From DTDR01 sp964505415 (GTDB taxonomy: Bacteria; Hydrothermota; Tepidihabitantia; Tepidihabitantales; DTDR01): a DNA stretch of 64,000 nt. Position 1 is the stretch's first letter, and the number at the start of each line of letters is the position of its first letter. The stretch is from contig CAZDHW010000005.1 in NCBI GenBank assembly GCA_964505415.1, positions 1 through 64,000 of the forward strand, in the 5' to 3' direction. Of this stretch, positions 41,565-51,032 are shown piece by piece. Below the pieces are notes generated by a model. The model was not told the DNA's origin and searched no databases. It saw only the letters and a program-made list of their open reading frames with translations. The position numbers and the translations under genes are program-made.

Positions 41565-44201
41565 TTAGTAAATGAGCACCTTCTTTATCTTTTTGCCGTC
41601 TTCAATAAAGAAATAGATTCCTCGCGGAAGCTGCTTTTCTACTTTTCGGCCAAGGGGATTATAAATCATGATATCCTTTTTCTTTATCTTTTCCCAAGGA
41701 ATAGTTTTCAAAGAGGTAACACCTTTTTTCTCAGTCTCCTTTTTTACCCAATAAAGTTCTGCCGGCGGGATAAACAGCCAAAGTTCCAAGGTTTTATTTC
41801 CTTTGAGAGCATAAATCCAGCCATTCACATAAACCAAGGCACCACCATCTTTTACTTTCTTATTAGAAGGTTCAAGGGGAATTGGTTCTAAGTATTCCCA
41901 TTGGTTATTTAGGATATCGTAGAAACAGAATTCATTGGTATTATTTCCTTTAAAGGCATAGATATATTTTTCGTTGTCGGTTGTTAAGGCAGCTCCCGGA
42001 CCACAAGCCTTCTTTTTCATTCCACCAGGAATAAAGAAAGGCATTGGTTCTTTTTCTTCCCAGCTGTCGGTATTAACATTATAACAATAAAATTCATTGC
42101 TTTTGCCTTTTAAGAAATAGAGATATTGATTCTGGAAGTTACATAAAGCACTCCCTTTTACTGCTCCTTTACCCAATATTCCTTTAGGGATATCTTTTAA
42201 GAAGATGAAAGTATCCTTTTCAATATCGTAGGCAAAGAAATCACAGGCACCACCGCCAGGGGTGATATAAAGGAATTTACCATTTTCATTTTCTAAATAG
42301 GTGATAGCAGCGCCCTCTTTTACTTTTTTTGGCAGGTTTTTTAATCTTTCCCAATTTCTTGTTTCTAAGTCATAGATATAAAATTCATTGGTGCCATTTC
42401 CTTTTAAGAGGTAAATTTTGTTATTGCCGCTGGTTAAAGCTCCTCCTTTAACTCCTTTATTTTTCTCCCCTTTAGGAATATCGGTCTCTTTATACCACTT
42501 ATCTAAACGGGGATAATATTTATAAAATTCAAAGGACTTATTACCTTTAGTTGCGTAGATATAATTATTAATGAAAGTTAAAGCTGCGCCGCTACCAACT
42601 CTTTTGGGGTTATATTCTAAAATGGGCATATCTCTTCTTAATACCCAACCGGAAAAACCGGGTGGTGGTACATATGGCTTTTTACCCGAGAAACTACCGG
42701 TTAAAGTATCATTGGTTGGATTTTGGTCGTAAATATTATTTAAATAAGTAATTATATTGAAATTACCTTCTTCAATTGTGAAAGGTTGGAAACTAATAAT
42801 TCTTTCTTCCCCTTCACCTAAGGCATAAACATAGGCCTGTTGAGAATAAATGAGTTCGCTTTCCTTTAAAATGTTGAAAGTGATGACAAAAGTTTCCGTA
42901 TGATAACTATAATTTTTCACTTTTACTTGGGGTGAGATCATAATTCCTTCTTCGTAATCACCTGTTGGGGCTAAAATTTCAACCAGACCAACATCTCGGA
43001 AACCACTTAAGAAATCGACATCAGAATAGAAATAATCAATCTTTTCATTGTTGCTTAAATCCCTATCATTCTCTAATATTGCTTTCATCACAATTTGATA
43101 ATCTCCTTCACCCACATTAAATGGGTCAAAGGCAATCTCTTGTTCGCTAAATTTTTCCATGAATAACAAAAGGGTGTCACCATAAACTAATTGGTCATTT
43201 TCGTCATAAATAAGACAGATAGCCGTAAATTCTTCATCACAATTGCCACAATTCTCAAAAATTCCTACCGGAATAGCCCATCCCTGAGGGACATAGCCAC
43301 GAGGATAGACTATTTCTTTTACTCCCACATCGTGATAATCATTTTCAGGAATTAAAAAATTCTTTTCCATTTGGTCATTATAAGGATTTTTATCCAAAGA
43401 AAAGATTGTTTTAGCAATTACTTGGTATTCACCAGCTGAAGCTTGCCAATGATTACTGGCAGTTATTTTTAATGTTTTATTAGCTTCTAAATAAAGATTA
43501 TCAATTATTGTGTAATAAACTGGTTGGTTATTGCTATTTTTAATCGTAATCTCTAAACTAAAATTATTGGCATCTTTTTGGCCGAAATTTTTAATTACTA
43601 CTTCCGGATAGATTGTACCGGGGTTTTCAATCTTTCTTGGTCTAACAATTTCAATCACACCAACATCATAAGGGGTTAGAGGCACACCGGAGATATCATC
43701 AATGTAGCAGGAATTCACACCAAATAAACCCACATTACGGAAAGCAATAAAAATCGGAACGGAATCAAAATTGTTTAAGGGAATTATCCTTAAAGCATAT
43801 TCTCTATTGCGGAAACCAAAGGCATCAAGGCGGGTATAGAAATTTTCTGGTTTATTACCAGATATTGATACCCAAACTTCTAATGATTCTTGAAAGTTTT
43901 TATTATGGGCGCGATAATAAAATTTTAAAGTATCATTTCCCGGAACAGGAAAGAGCTGAGGGGTTACCAACCAATCATCATTTCTTCGGGTTTTCTTTTC
44001 GAATCTACTGCGGGCACAAGCAGGCGGTGAATAATTTTTTGCTGGCGAACGGCGCCAACAAACTATTCCGTTATCTAAATTATAAATTTGCCAACCTTCT
44101 GGCGGAAATTTTTTATCACTAAAACTCTCGTTAAGAAGATTTGCCGAAAGAAAAGGAATAATTATTAAACTTAACCAGATTATTTTATTTTTTACTTTCA
44201 T
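41565..44201 (-). CDS. secreted protein with CARDB-like and Kelch-like repeats and a type IX sorting domain
   Basis: The 878-residue protein has a signal peptide (IIWLSLIIIPFLSANLL), an N-terminal cleaved-adhesin-like domain (WQIYNLDNGIVCWRR, FRNVGLFGVNSCYIDDI), three or four CARDB-type immunoglobulin-like domains (each with DVGVIEIV, DVGVKEIV or DVGLVEIL), then about six Kelch-like repeats around YIYATKGNKSFEFYKYYP. The C terminus, IYNPLGRKVEKQLPRGIYFF to KKVLIY, is a type IX sorting domain. It is likely a cell-surface or released protein exported through SprA. AGGAGG lies six bases before ATG 44201. Confidence 0.82.
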   Translation of the reverse strand: MKVKNKIIWLSLIIIPFLSANLLNESFSDKKFPPEGWQIYNLDNGIVCWRRSPAKNYSPPACARSRFEKKTRRNDDWLVTPQLFPVPGNDTLKFYYRAHNKNFQESLEVWVSISGNKPENFYTRLDAFGFRNREYALRIIPLNNFDSVPIFIAFRNVGLFGVNSCYIDDISGVPLTPYDVGVIEIVRPRKIENPGTIYPEVVIKNFGQKDANNFSLEITIKNSNNQPVYYTIIDNLYLEANKTLKITASNHWQASAGEYQVIAKTIFSLDKNPYNDQMEKNFLIPENDYHDVGVKEIVYPRGYVPQGWAIPVGIFENCGNCDEEFTAICLIYDENDQLVYGDTLLLFMEKFSEQEIAFDPFNVGEGDYQIVMKAILENDRDLSNNEKIDYFYSDVDFLSGFRDVGLVEILAPTGDYEEGIMISPQVKVKNYSYHTETFVITFNILKESELIYSQQAYVYALGEGEERIISFQPFTIEEGNFNIITYLNNIYDQNPTNDTLTGSFSGKKPYVPPPGFSGWVLRRDMPILEYNPKRVGSGAALTFINNYIYATKGNKSFEFYKYYPRLDKWYKETDIPKGEKNKGVKGGALTSGNNKIYLLKGNGTNEFYIYDLETRNWERLKNLPKKVKEGAAITYLENENGKFLYITPGGGACDFFAYDIEKDTFIFLKDIPKGILGKGAVKGSALCNFQNQYLYFLKGKSNEFYCYNVNTDSWEEKEPMPFFIPGGMKKKACGPGAALTTDNEKYIYAFKGNNTNEFCFYDILNNQWEYLEPIPLEPSNKKVKDGGALVYVNGWIYALKGNKTLELWLFIPPAELYWVKKETEKKGVTSLKTIPWEKIKKKDIMIYNPLGRKVEKQLPRGIYFFIEDGKKIKKVLIY

Positions 44202-44224
44202 CACACACCTCCTGTTTAGATTTA

Positions 44225-44245
44225 GGGAGACCCTCTTTTTCTCCC
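44225..44245 (-). promoter_or_regulatory. 5' leader stem-loop of the secreted-protein gene
   Basis: GGGAGA and TCTCCC (44225-44230, 44240-44245) form a six-base stem near the predicted 5' end of the mRNA. It could stabilise the transcript. Confidence 0.4.
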
Positions 44246-44254
44246 TCCAATAAT

Positions 44255-44283
44255 ATTATAACAAAAATTTTATAAAATGTCAA
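44255..44283 (-). promoter_or_regulatory. consensus promoter of the secreted-protein gene
   Basis: On the minus strand TTGACA (44283-44278) and TATAAT (44260-44255) are exactly 17 bases apart, matching the consensus fully. The predicted leader is about 48 bases and includes a ribosome site. Confidence 0.8.
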
Positions 44284-44286
44284 TAA

Positions 44287-45369
44287 TTATAAGATTTTAA
44301 GATATCTTTTTCCGGGAAGTTCTTTTATTAAACCCTTCATTTCCATTAAAAAGAGGATTTCTAAAACTTCCGAAATTGGTCTATTTAACTTTTCACTTAT
44401 TTCGTCTACATAGGTTGGTTCTTTTAATAATTCTAAAATCTTTTTCTCTTCTTCATTCAATTCAATTTCAATACCCATCTTTTTTAATTCTCTTTTAAGA
44501 GGCAAGGCAAGTTCTTCAATGATATCTTCAACCTTGGTTACTATCTTTGCGCCTTCTTTTATTAATTGATTAGTTCCTTCGCACTCCTTTTTGAAAATCG
44601 GTCCCGGGCAGGCAAAAACTTCAATACCATAATTTAATGCCCATTCACAAGTATTTAATACCCCAGAAGCAATTGGTGCTTCCACCGCTACCACCCCTAA
44701 GGAAAGACCGGCAATAATCCGATTTCTTTGGGGAAAATTATACTTTTCCGGAGGTGTGCCTAAGGGAAATTCCGAGATAATGGCTCCTTTTTCAACAATT
44801 TTTTCTGCTAATCTTTTATTTTCTGATGGATAAATAATATCAATTCCACAACCTAAAACCGCTATCGTTCGCCCGTTATTTTCTATTGCTCCTTCATGGG
44901 CTTTTGTGTCAATACCTTTGGCTAAACCGCTAACGATGGTTATACCGTAATCGCTCAACTCTCGGGCTAAACGGTAACTAACCATCTTACCATAATCGCT
45001 GGCCTTTCTTGTACCGATAAGGGCAATTGCCAAACTATCTTCTTCCCTTATCTTTCCCCGAATAAATAAAATTGGTGGCGAATCCTCGAATCGTAAAAGA
45101 TTTTTTGGGTAATTTTCGTCTAAGAAAGAGACAATATTAATATTTAATCTTTCACAAATTTTAATTTTTTCTTCAAGCTCTCTATTTATCCCTTCTTTTA
45201 GCGAAATAATAATCTCCTCATCAATCCCTTCTATTTTTTCTAATTCTTCTTTATTAGCCTTTAATATTTTATTCACATCTTTAAAATAGTTTAAAAGGTT
45301 TTTTATTTTCTTTTGGGATAGTTTAGGAATACTACTTAAAATAAGATAATTGATTTCTTTATCCTGCAT
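44287..45369 (-). CDS. dprA: DNA-processing protein DprA
   Basis: DprA loads RecA on incoming single-stranded DNA during natural transformation. The 360-residue protein has the Rossmann-like core with LIGTRKASDYGK, IVSGLAKGIDTKAHEGAI, AVLGCGIDIIYPSEN and the FPQRNRIIAGLS motif. A winged-helix-like C-terminal domain follows (VDEISEKLNRPISEVLEIL). The start overlaps obg by 11 bases. Confidence 0.94.
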   Translation of the reverse strand: MQDKEINYLILSSIPKLSQKKIKNLLNYFKDVNKILKANKEELEKIEGIDEEIIISLKEGINRELEEKIKICERLNINIVSFLDENYPKNLLRFEDSPPILFIRGKIREEDSLAIALIGTRKASDYGKMVSYRLARELSDYGITIVSGLAKGIDTKAHEGAIENNGRTIAVLGCGIDIIYPSENKRLAEKIVEKGAIISEFPLGTPPEKYNFPQRNRIIAGLSLGVVAVEAPIASGVLNTCEWALNYGIEVFACPGPIFKKECEGTNQLIKEGAKIVTKVEDIIEELALPLKRELKKMGIEIELNEEEKKILELLKEPTYVDEISEKLNRPISEVLEILFLMEMKGLIKELPGKRYLKIL

Positions 45370-46342
45370 TTACTAATTTTTTTTTGATAAACTCAACCAA
45401 CTTTTCAATATTAATCTTTTTTAAAGCTGAAATGTATAAGGTGGGATAGGGAAAAGAGAAAGAAGGAATTTCGGAAACCAAATCAATCTTATTAATAACT
45501 ATCCCCAAGGTTTTTTTAAGCAGTTCGGGGTTATATTTTTCAATTTCTGAATGGAGTATTTGGAAATCTTCTTCTGGGTTTTGGGTAATATCCAAGATAA
45601 ATAATATCATTTTACACCTTTCAATATGTCTCAAAAATCTTAACCCCAACCCTTTTCCTTCGCTTGCCCCTTTAATAATTCCCGGTAAGTCGCAAGCAGT
45701 AATTTTGAAATAATCGCTTTCCAATACCCCTAAATTTGGTGTTAAAGTAGTAAAGGGATAGGAAGCAATTTTTGGTTTCGCATCAGATATTGCCTTTAAC
45801 AAAGTTGATTTACCGGCATTCGGCAAACCAACAAAACCAACATCGGCAAGCAGTCTTAAAACCAGTTTTAATTTTACCCTTTCTCCTTCTTTCCCTTTTT
45901 CGGCGTATCTTGGTCTTTGGTTAGTTGGTGATTTGAAATGGACATTACCTCGGCCACCTTTACCACCTTTAGCCACTAAAAGAATTTCGTTATCTCTTAA
46001 AATTGAGCCAAAATAGATATATCCTTTTTCCTCTTCATATTTATAAACATCGGTTCCCAGAGGTACTTTTAAAAAAATATCGTCTCCCTTTTTCCCGTGT
46101 TGGTTTTTCCCCTTGCCGTTTTCACCGTTCTTGGCTTTATAATGATATTGATATTGAAAATCGGCTAAGGTATTTAACCTTTCATCGCCAATAAGATAAA
46201 CATTGCCTCCGTCACCCCCATCACCGCCAGCCGGTCCACCTTTTGGTAAGTACTTTTCTCTTAAAAAGGCAACACAACCATCCCCCCCTTTCCCACCTTC
46301 GCATAAAATTTCAATCTCGTCAATAAACTTTATTCTCCGCAT
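45359..46342 (-). CDS. obg: GTPase Obg/CgtA
   Basis: Obg is an essential GTPase linked to ribosome assembly. The 327-residue protein has the glycine-rich Obg fold (GGKGGDGCVAFLREKYLPKGG, GGDGGDGGNVYL), then the G domain with GLPNAGKSTLL, DLPGIIKGASEG and NKIDLV. It ends soon after the G domain without the variable C-terminal domain. It overlaps coaD by 13 bases. Confidence 0.95.
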   Translation of the reverse strand: MRRIKFIDEIEILCEGGKGGDGCVAFLREKYLPKGGPAGGDGGDGGNVYLIGDERLNTLADFQYQYHYKAKNGENGKGKNQHGKKGDDIFLKVPLGTDVYKYEEEKGYIYFGSILRDNEILLVAKGGKGGRGNVHFKSPTNQRPRYAEKGKEGERVKLKLVLRLLADVGFVGLPNAGKSTLLKAISDAKPKIASYPFTTLTPNLGVLESDYFKITACDLPGIIKGASEGKGLGLRFLRHIERCKMILFILDITQNPEEDFQILHSEIEKYNPELLKKTLGIVINKIDLVSEIPSFSFPYPTLYISALKKINIEKLVEFIKKKLVNAG

Positions 46343-46830
46343 AAAGAAAATTTAGCTTTTAAAGCCTTTTCTACACACAAAGGAACAAATTTTTTTAAAC
46401 AGCCACCATATTTAGCAATCTCTTTTACCAAAGAAGCGGAAAGAAAGATATATTCTGGTGAAGGAACAAAAAAAATAGTTTCAATTTCGGGTAACAGTTT
46501 TCTATTAGTTAATGCCATTTGAAATTCATAATCAAAATCGCTAACCGCCCTTAATCCCCTTAAAATAGCAAATACCCCCATTTTTTTACAGAAATCTATT
46601 AGTAAAGAATCATAGGCGTATACGTTGACATTTTCCAAATTTAACTCTTCAATTGCTTCCTTTACCAATTTTATTCTTTCTTCCCAACTAAAAAGGGGTC
46701 TTTTTTCTTCCCTTTTAGCCACGGCCACAATCACTTCGTCAAAAATTTCTTTTGCCCTTTTTATCAAATCAAGGTGACCATTAGTAATAGGGTCAAAACT
46801 TCCGGGATAAATTATTTTTTTATGTTTCAT
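46330..46830 (-). CDS. coaD: phosphopantetheine adenylyltransferase
   Basis: CoaD transfers AMP to 4'-phosphopantetheine in coenzyme A synthesis. The 166-residue enzyme has YPGSFDPITNGHLDLIKRA with the TxGH nucleotide motif, RGLRAVSDFDYEFQMALTN and the ISSS-like FLSASLVKEIA. The start overlaps rsmD by four bases. Confidence 0.95.
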   Translation of the reverse strand: MKHKKIIYPGSFDPITNGHLDLIKRAKEIFDEVIVAVAKREEKRPLFSWEERIKLVKEAIEELNLENVNVYAYDSLLIDFCKKMGVFAILRGLRAVSDFDYEFQMALTNRKLLPEIETIFFVPSPEYIFLSASLVKEIAKYGGCLKKFVPLCVEKALKAKFSLCGE

Positions 46831-47357
46831 TCTTCACCTCCTAAAATAGTGATCTTGGTATCACCATAAATTTTTTCTTTGATAGTTTTAAATCCAAAAT
46901 CTTTAAAATCAAAATTTTTGTAACTTTCAATTACTATCATCCCCTTTTTATTTAATAAATCTTTCGCTTTTATCAATTCAAGGGTTCTTTTATAATAGTT
47001 TTTAAAATAAGGTGGGTCAAGAAAAATAAAGTCAAATTTTTTATCGGTCTTTTTTAAAAAAATGAAAACATCCATTAAATAGGCGTAACAATTAAGAAGA
47101 CCATTAATATTTCTTTTTAAATACTGATAAATCTTTCTGTCCTTTTCCACGAAATGGACTTCCTTTGCTCCGTAAGATACAGCAGTAATTCCTAAACTGC
47201 CACTACCAGCAAAGAGATCGGCAATTATTTTAGCTTTTACTTCTTTGCCAATAATGTCAAAAAGAGCTTTTCTTATTTTATCCTGAGTTACCCTTAATCT
47301 TCCTTTGGGGAAAAAAATTTTTTTCCCTTTGAGACTGCCCGAATGGATTCTTACCAT
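46827..47357 (-). CDS. rsmD: 16S rRNA (guanine-966-N2)-methyltransferase
   Basis: The 176-residue protein matches RsmD: RIHSGSLKGKKI at the start, LFAGSGSLGITAVSYGA as the SAM-binding motif and FIFLDPPYFKNYY as the catalytic DPPY. It methylates a guanine in 16S rRNA. It is divergent from pyrG, and its -10 box lies five bases before the ATG, so the first gene of the rsmD-coaD-obg-dprA operon is probably leaderless. Confidence 0.93.
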   Translation of the reverse strand: MVRIHSGSLKGKKIFFPKGRLRVTQDKIRKALFDIIGKEVKAKIIADLFAGSGSLGITAVSYGAKEVHFVEKDRKIYQYLKRNINGLLNCYAYLMDVFIFLKKTDKKFDFIFLDPPYFKNYYKRTLELIKAKDLLNKKGMIVIESYKNFDFKDFGFKTIKEKIYGDTKITILGGEE

Positions 47358-47362
47358 TAAAA

Positions 47363-47390
47363 ATTATAACCACTCCTTAAAAGAATTCAA
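47363..47390 (-). promoter_or_regulatory. promoter of the rsmD operon
   Basis: On the minus strand TTGAAT (47390-47385) and TATAAT (47368-47363) are 16 bases apart, with the -10 box five bases before the ATG. Its -35 box lies back to back with that of pyrG. Confidence 0.65.
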
Positions 47391-47391
47391 T

Positions 47392-47419
47392 TTGACTTTT
47401 GGTAATTTAGAAGTATATT
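47392..47419 (+). promoter_or_regulatory. promoter of the pyrG operon
   Basis: TTGACT at 47392-47397 and TATATT at 47414-47419 are 16 bases apart. The -10 box ends seven bases before ATG 47427, predicting a leaderless message. Confidence 0.7.
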
Positions 47420-47426
47420 ATTTAGA

Positions 47427-49049
47427 ATGGCGAAATATGTAATCATTACTGGTGGGGTTGTCAGTTCCTTAGGAAAGGGAATTGCTACGGCTTCTATTGG
47501 TCTTTTATTAAAAGTAAGAGGCTTTTTAGTAAATCCTTTAAAATTCGACCCTTACATTAATGTTGACCCCGGGACAATGAATCCTTACCAACACGGAGAA
47601 GTTTTTGTTACCGAAGATGGTGCGGAAACTGACTTAGATTTGGGCCATTACGAAAGATTTTTGGATGTTAATTTGAGTAAAGATAACAATGTGACTGCTG
47701 GGCAGGTTTATCTTTCAGTAATTGAAAAAGAAAGAGAAGGGATTTTTCTTGGCGGTACCATTCAAGTTGTTCCTCACATCACCAATGAGATTAAAGAGCG
47801 AATTAAAAAAATTGCCAATGATCACGATGTTATTTTGGTAGAAATTGGTGGGACCGTGGGGGATATTGAAAGTTTGCCTTTCTTAGAAGCCGTTCGGCAA
47901 CTCCGGCTGGAAGAAGGAAAAGATAATGTTTTATATGTTCACCTTACCTTGGTCCCTTTTATTAAAAGTGCTAACGAATTTAAAACAAAACCCACGCAGC
48001 ATTCAGTTAACGAATTAAGAAGGATAGGTATCCAGCCGGATATTATTCTTTGTCGCACCGAAAAACCTTTACCCAAAGAAGCCAAAGAGAAGATTGCCCT
48101 TTTTTGTAATGTGACCAAAGAAGCAGTTATTGAAGGTATTGATACCGATAATATCTATAAAATCCCTTTGATTTTTAAAGAGCAAAATTTAGATTGGCTT
48201 ATCTGCCAATTTCTTTCTTTACAAACCAAAGAGATAAATCAAAAAATCTGGCAAAATTGGTTAGATTTTGTTAATAAATTGGAAAATCCTAAAGGGGAAA
48301 TCAGTATCGGAATTGTTGGTAAATATACTTCTTTAAGAGATGCTTACAAAAGCGTGATTGAGGCAATTACCCATGCTTGCGGTTACTTTTCTTTGCGACC
48401 AAAAATTAAATGGATTGAGGCTACTGATTTAGAAGAAGAAGTGAAAAAGAAAGGTAAAGAAATTTTAAAAGAATATTTCGCTGATATTTCGGGAATAATT
48501 GTTCCTGGAGGCTTTGGTGTTCGGGGAATTGAGGGCAAAATTTTTGCTTGTGAATATGCCCGAAAAAATAATCTTCCTTTCTTAGGGCTCTGTGTGGGTT
48601 TACAATGTGCGGTAATTGAATTTGCGCGCAATGTTCTTTTATTAAAAGATGCCCATTCGCAAGAATTTGACCCTAATACCAAAAATCCGGTAATCCATCT
48701 TTTAGAAAGTCAAAAGGGAATAAAGAAAAAGGGTGGCACCATGCGTCTGGGCGCCTATCCCTGTTTATTAAAAGAAGGAACAGTTGCTTATTATGCTTAC
48801 CAGACAAAAAGGATATACGAAAGGCATCGCCATCGCTATGAGGTTAATAATCAATATGTAAATCTTTTGGAAAAAAACGGAATGGTAATAAGTGGTCTTT
48901 ACGAAAAAGAAGATTTGGTAGAAATTATTGAATTAAAAAGTCATCCCTTTTTTCTTGCTACCCAATTCCATCCCGAATTTAAATCTCGACCATTAAGACC
49001 CCATCCTTTATTTTTGAAATTTATCGAAGCGTGTATCCAAAAATCTTAA
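47427..49049 (+). CDS. pyrG: CTP synthase
   Basis: The 540-residue enzyme makes CTP from UTP with glutamine as nitrogen donor. The synthase domain has ITGGVVSSLGKGIATASIG and DPYINVDPGTMNPYQHGEV; the glutamine amidotransferase domain has PGGFGVRGIEGK, the catalytic cysteine in FLGLCVGLQCAVIE and the histidine-glutamate pair in TQFHPEFKSRP. Length is normal. It heads a tight operon running to acyP. Confidence 0.97.
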   Translation: MAKYVIITGGVVSSLGKGIATASIGLLLKVRGFLVNPLKFDPYINVDPGTMNPYQHGEVFVTEDGAETDLDLGHYERFLDVNLSKDNNVTAGQVYLSVIEKEREGIFLGGTIQVVPHITNEIKERIKKIANDHDVILVEIGGTVGDIESLPFLEAVRQLRLEEGKDNVLYVHLTLVPFIKSANEFKTKPTQHSVNELRRIGIQPDIILCRTEKPLPKEAKEKIALFCNVTKEAVIEGIDTDNIYKIPLIFKEQNLDWLICQFLSLQTKEINQKIWQNWLDFVNKLENPKGEISIGIVGKYTSLRDAYKSVIEAITHACGYFSLRPKIKWIEATDLEEEVKKKGKEILKEYFADISGIIVPGGFGVRGIEGKIFACEYARKNNLPFLGLCVGLQCAVIEFARNVLLLKDAHSQEFDPNTKNPVIHLLESQKGIKKKGGTMRLGAYPCLLKEGTVAYYAYQTKRIYERHRHRYEVNNQYVNLLEKNGMVISGLYEKEDLVEIIELKSHPFFLATQFHPEFKSRPLRPHPLFLKFIEACIQKS

Positions 49050-49732
49050 AAACTTTATTTTTTCTAATTTTTTTCTTTTATTTTCTTTATAAGAAAAACT
49101 ATCGGAAAGAAATTAAGAATAATTATTTTTATTTATTTAAAAAGAAAAATTTCCCCTTTGCTTACTATTTTAAAAGTCTTGCCGAAAATTTGTCAACGAT
49201 GATGGTGATTAATAAGAAAAAGAGTTCTTTAATATTTGACAAAATTAAATTTTTAGGTGATAATATTATAAGAGAAAGGGGAGGAGTGGTGGTAACCTTT
49301 CATTACGGAATATACGAATTATTACCATTAATCTTTTCCCAAAGAGGCTATAAAACGGCAATTGTTTATTCACCTCAAAGAAATTCCCTTTTAAACACCA
49401 TCCTATTAAGAATAAGAAAAGGAAAAGTTGAAAAGTTTTTAAGAAATTTAAAAGAGATTAAAGAAGCCTTACAAGAAGGTTATTTAGTTGGTTTTGCCAT
49501 TGATAATATTCATAAAGGAAAATTGGTTTCCTTAAAAGAAATTTTACCCCATTTGAAGGTTTCTCTTTCTCCTTTTATTATTGCCCAAAGATTTGGTTAT
49601 CCTCTTTATTTTGTTTTGATAAGAAAAAACGAAAAGGATTACCAAGTAGTGATAAAAAAAGGATTTTTACCTTTATTTATTAAAGAAGAATTAAAGAAAA
49701 ATATTTTCGATTGGGTTTTATGGGAAAAATAA
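49031..49732 (+). CDS. LpxL/HtrB-like lipid A acyltransferase
   Basis: The 233-residue protein has an N-terminal membrane helix (TLFFLIFFFYFLYK) and the acyltransferase motif TFHYGIYELLPL, a variant HX4E. FAIDNIHKGK is a later family-like segment. Such enzymes add secondary acyl chains to lipid A. It is shorter than E. coli LpxL. The likely start is GTG 49031, overlapping pyrG by 19 bases. Neighbouring lpt genes support a lipopolysaccharide role. Confidence 0.75.
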   Translation: MYPKILKTLFFLIFFFYFLYKKNYRKEIKNNYFYLFKKKNFPFAYYFKSLAENLSTMMVINKKKSSLIFDKIKFLGDNIIRERGGVVVTFHYGIYELLPLIFSQRGYKTAIVYSPQRNSLLNTILLRIRKGKVEKFLRNLKEIKEALQEGYLVGFAIDNIHKGKLVSLKEILPHLKVSLSPFIIAQRFGYPLYFVLIRKNEKDYQVVIKKGFLPLFIKEELKKNIFDWVLWEK

Positions 49733-50232
49733 AGATTATTTTTTTATTTTCTCTAATAATACTTTTTTGCCAAAAAAAGAATGAAGAGATTGTTGAGAAA
49801 AAAAGGATTCCTTCGCAAGTCACCACTAACTTAGAACTTGTGGAAAGCGCTACCGGCCGAAAGGTCTTCAAATTATTTGCTCAGAAAGCATTACTTTTCG
49901 ATGAAGAGAAAGTTATTTATGTCTATCAACCAGTGGTTTATTTTTTTGATGAAGAGAAAAAAATTTCCGCAATTTTAGAATGCGATTCGGGCATCGTCGA
50001 CCAGAAGAATTATCATCTTTGGGGTTTTGGTTCTTTAGTAGTAAAAACCAGTGATTCTACTTATCTTTTTTGTGATTCCTTAAGGTGGGATAATCAAAGA
50101 CAGATGATCTTTACCAACTCCTTTGTCCGAATTAAAAATGAAAATGGTGAACTGGAAGGAATCGGTTTGGAAAGTGATGCCAGTTTATCAAAAATTAAAA
50201 TTTTAAAAGCGGTAAGCGGTGTTGGCCGATGA
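49720..50232 (+). CDS. lptC: LptC-like lipopolysaccharide transport protein
   Basis: The 170-residue protein has an N-terminal helix with a possible lipobox cysteine (IILFCQKK) and a beta-jellyroll-like sequence with repeats such as KALLFDEEKVIYVYQPVVYF. LptC is anchored in the inner membrane and passes lipopolysaccharide to LptA. ATG 49720 lies inside the acyltransferase end. The next gene overlaps by four bases. Order lptC-lptA-lptB-rpoN is the classic one. Confidence 0.82.
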   Translation: MGKIKIIFLFSLIILFCQKKNEEIVEKKRIPSQVTTNLELVESATGRKVFKLFAQKALLFDEEKVIYVYQPVVYFFDEEKKISAILECDSGIVDQKNYHLWGFGSLVVKTSDSTYLFCDSLRWDNQRQMIFTNSFVRIKNENGELEGIGLESDASLSKIKILKAVSGVGR

Positions 50233-51032
50233 TTTTTCTTATTCTTTTTATTCCCAATTTTCAATTAAAGGCACCAACAACCGAATTTGTAAATCGCGAC
50301 GGAAAAAGGATAACGGTTTTTCCTTTAGGAATTGAGATTTATGAAGAAAAGGTAAAAGTTATTGCCAATTATGGAGAATTTGACCAGCAAGAAAAAATTT
50401 TTCTCTTTAAAGATTCGGTGAAATTTTTTTTAGCTAAGGATACTGGTTATACTAATATGGCAGTTTATAAATTAAAAGAGAAAAAATGGGAAATGCCTTC
50501 TTTTAGTTTTTTGATAGGCTATCCCAAAGATAAGGAAAGAGTAATAATTAAAAGCGAAAGGGCAGAATATGATTGGGAAAAGGAAATTCTATTTTTGGAA
50601 AATGGGGAGATTGAATTGAAAAGGAAAATAAAACTTTTTGGTGAAAAGATGGTGATTGACAATAAGAAAAATTTTCTTTATTCTTATTTAACAACAAAAG
50701 TTATGAATTATAACGGTGGAAAGCTGAATAACCTTTTAACTTGCGAAACCCTTTTTTACGATTTTAAAAATGATACGGGAATAGCTAAAAGTAAGGTAAA
50801 TTATACTGATAGTCTTTTCAAAGTAGTGGGTGATTTAGCTTCCTTTATTTTAGAAAAAGAAGAAATTAAAGAAGTTCTCTTTAAAAATAAAGTTTTCCTT
50901 TCTTGGGAAAGGGGTTCAGAAAAAATGGAGTTAGCCTGCGAAAAGATAAATTTTTTCTTTGATAAAAACGATTTAAAAATGGCAAGTGGCGAAAATATTT
51001 TGGACGGTAAAATTTATCTAAAAAGAAAATGA
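50229..51032 (+). CDS. lptA: LptA/OstA-like lipopolysaccharide transport protein
   Basis: The 267-residue exported protein has a signal-like N terminus (MIFLILFIPNFQLKAP) and OstA-type repeats (KVKVIANYGEFDQQEKIFLF, ILFLENGEIELKRKIKLFGE). LptA bridges the periplasm for lipopolysaccharide. It is longer than E. coli LptA and may contain extra jellyroll repeats. The overlaps with lptC and lptB support this reading. Confidence 0.82.
   Translation: MIFLILFIPNFQLKAPTTEFVNRDGKRITVFPLGIEIYEEKVKVIANYGEFDQQEKIFLFKDSVKFFLAKDTGYTNMAVYKLKEKKWEMPSFSFLIGYPKDKERVIIKSERAEYDWEKEILFLENGEIELKRKIKLFGEKMVIDNKKNFLYSYLTTKVMNYNGGKLNNLLTCETLFYDFKNDTGIAKSKVNYTDSLFKVVGDLASFILEKEEIKEVLFKNKVFLSWERGSEKMELACEKINFFFDKNDLKMASGENILDGKIYLKRK

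Noticed and set aside
41535..41891. Plus-strand frame with a good-looking ribosome site
   Set aside because: It lies opposite the conserved end of the secreted Kelch-like protein, and the ribosome-like sequence is part of the terminator loop; no protein family features were seen.
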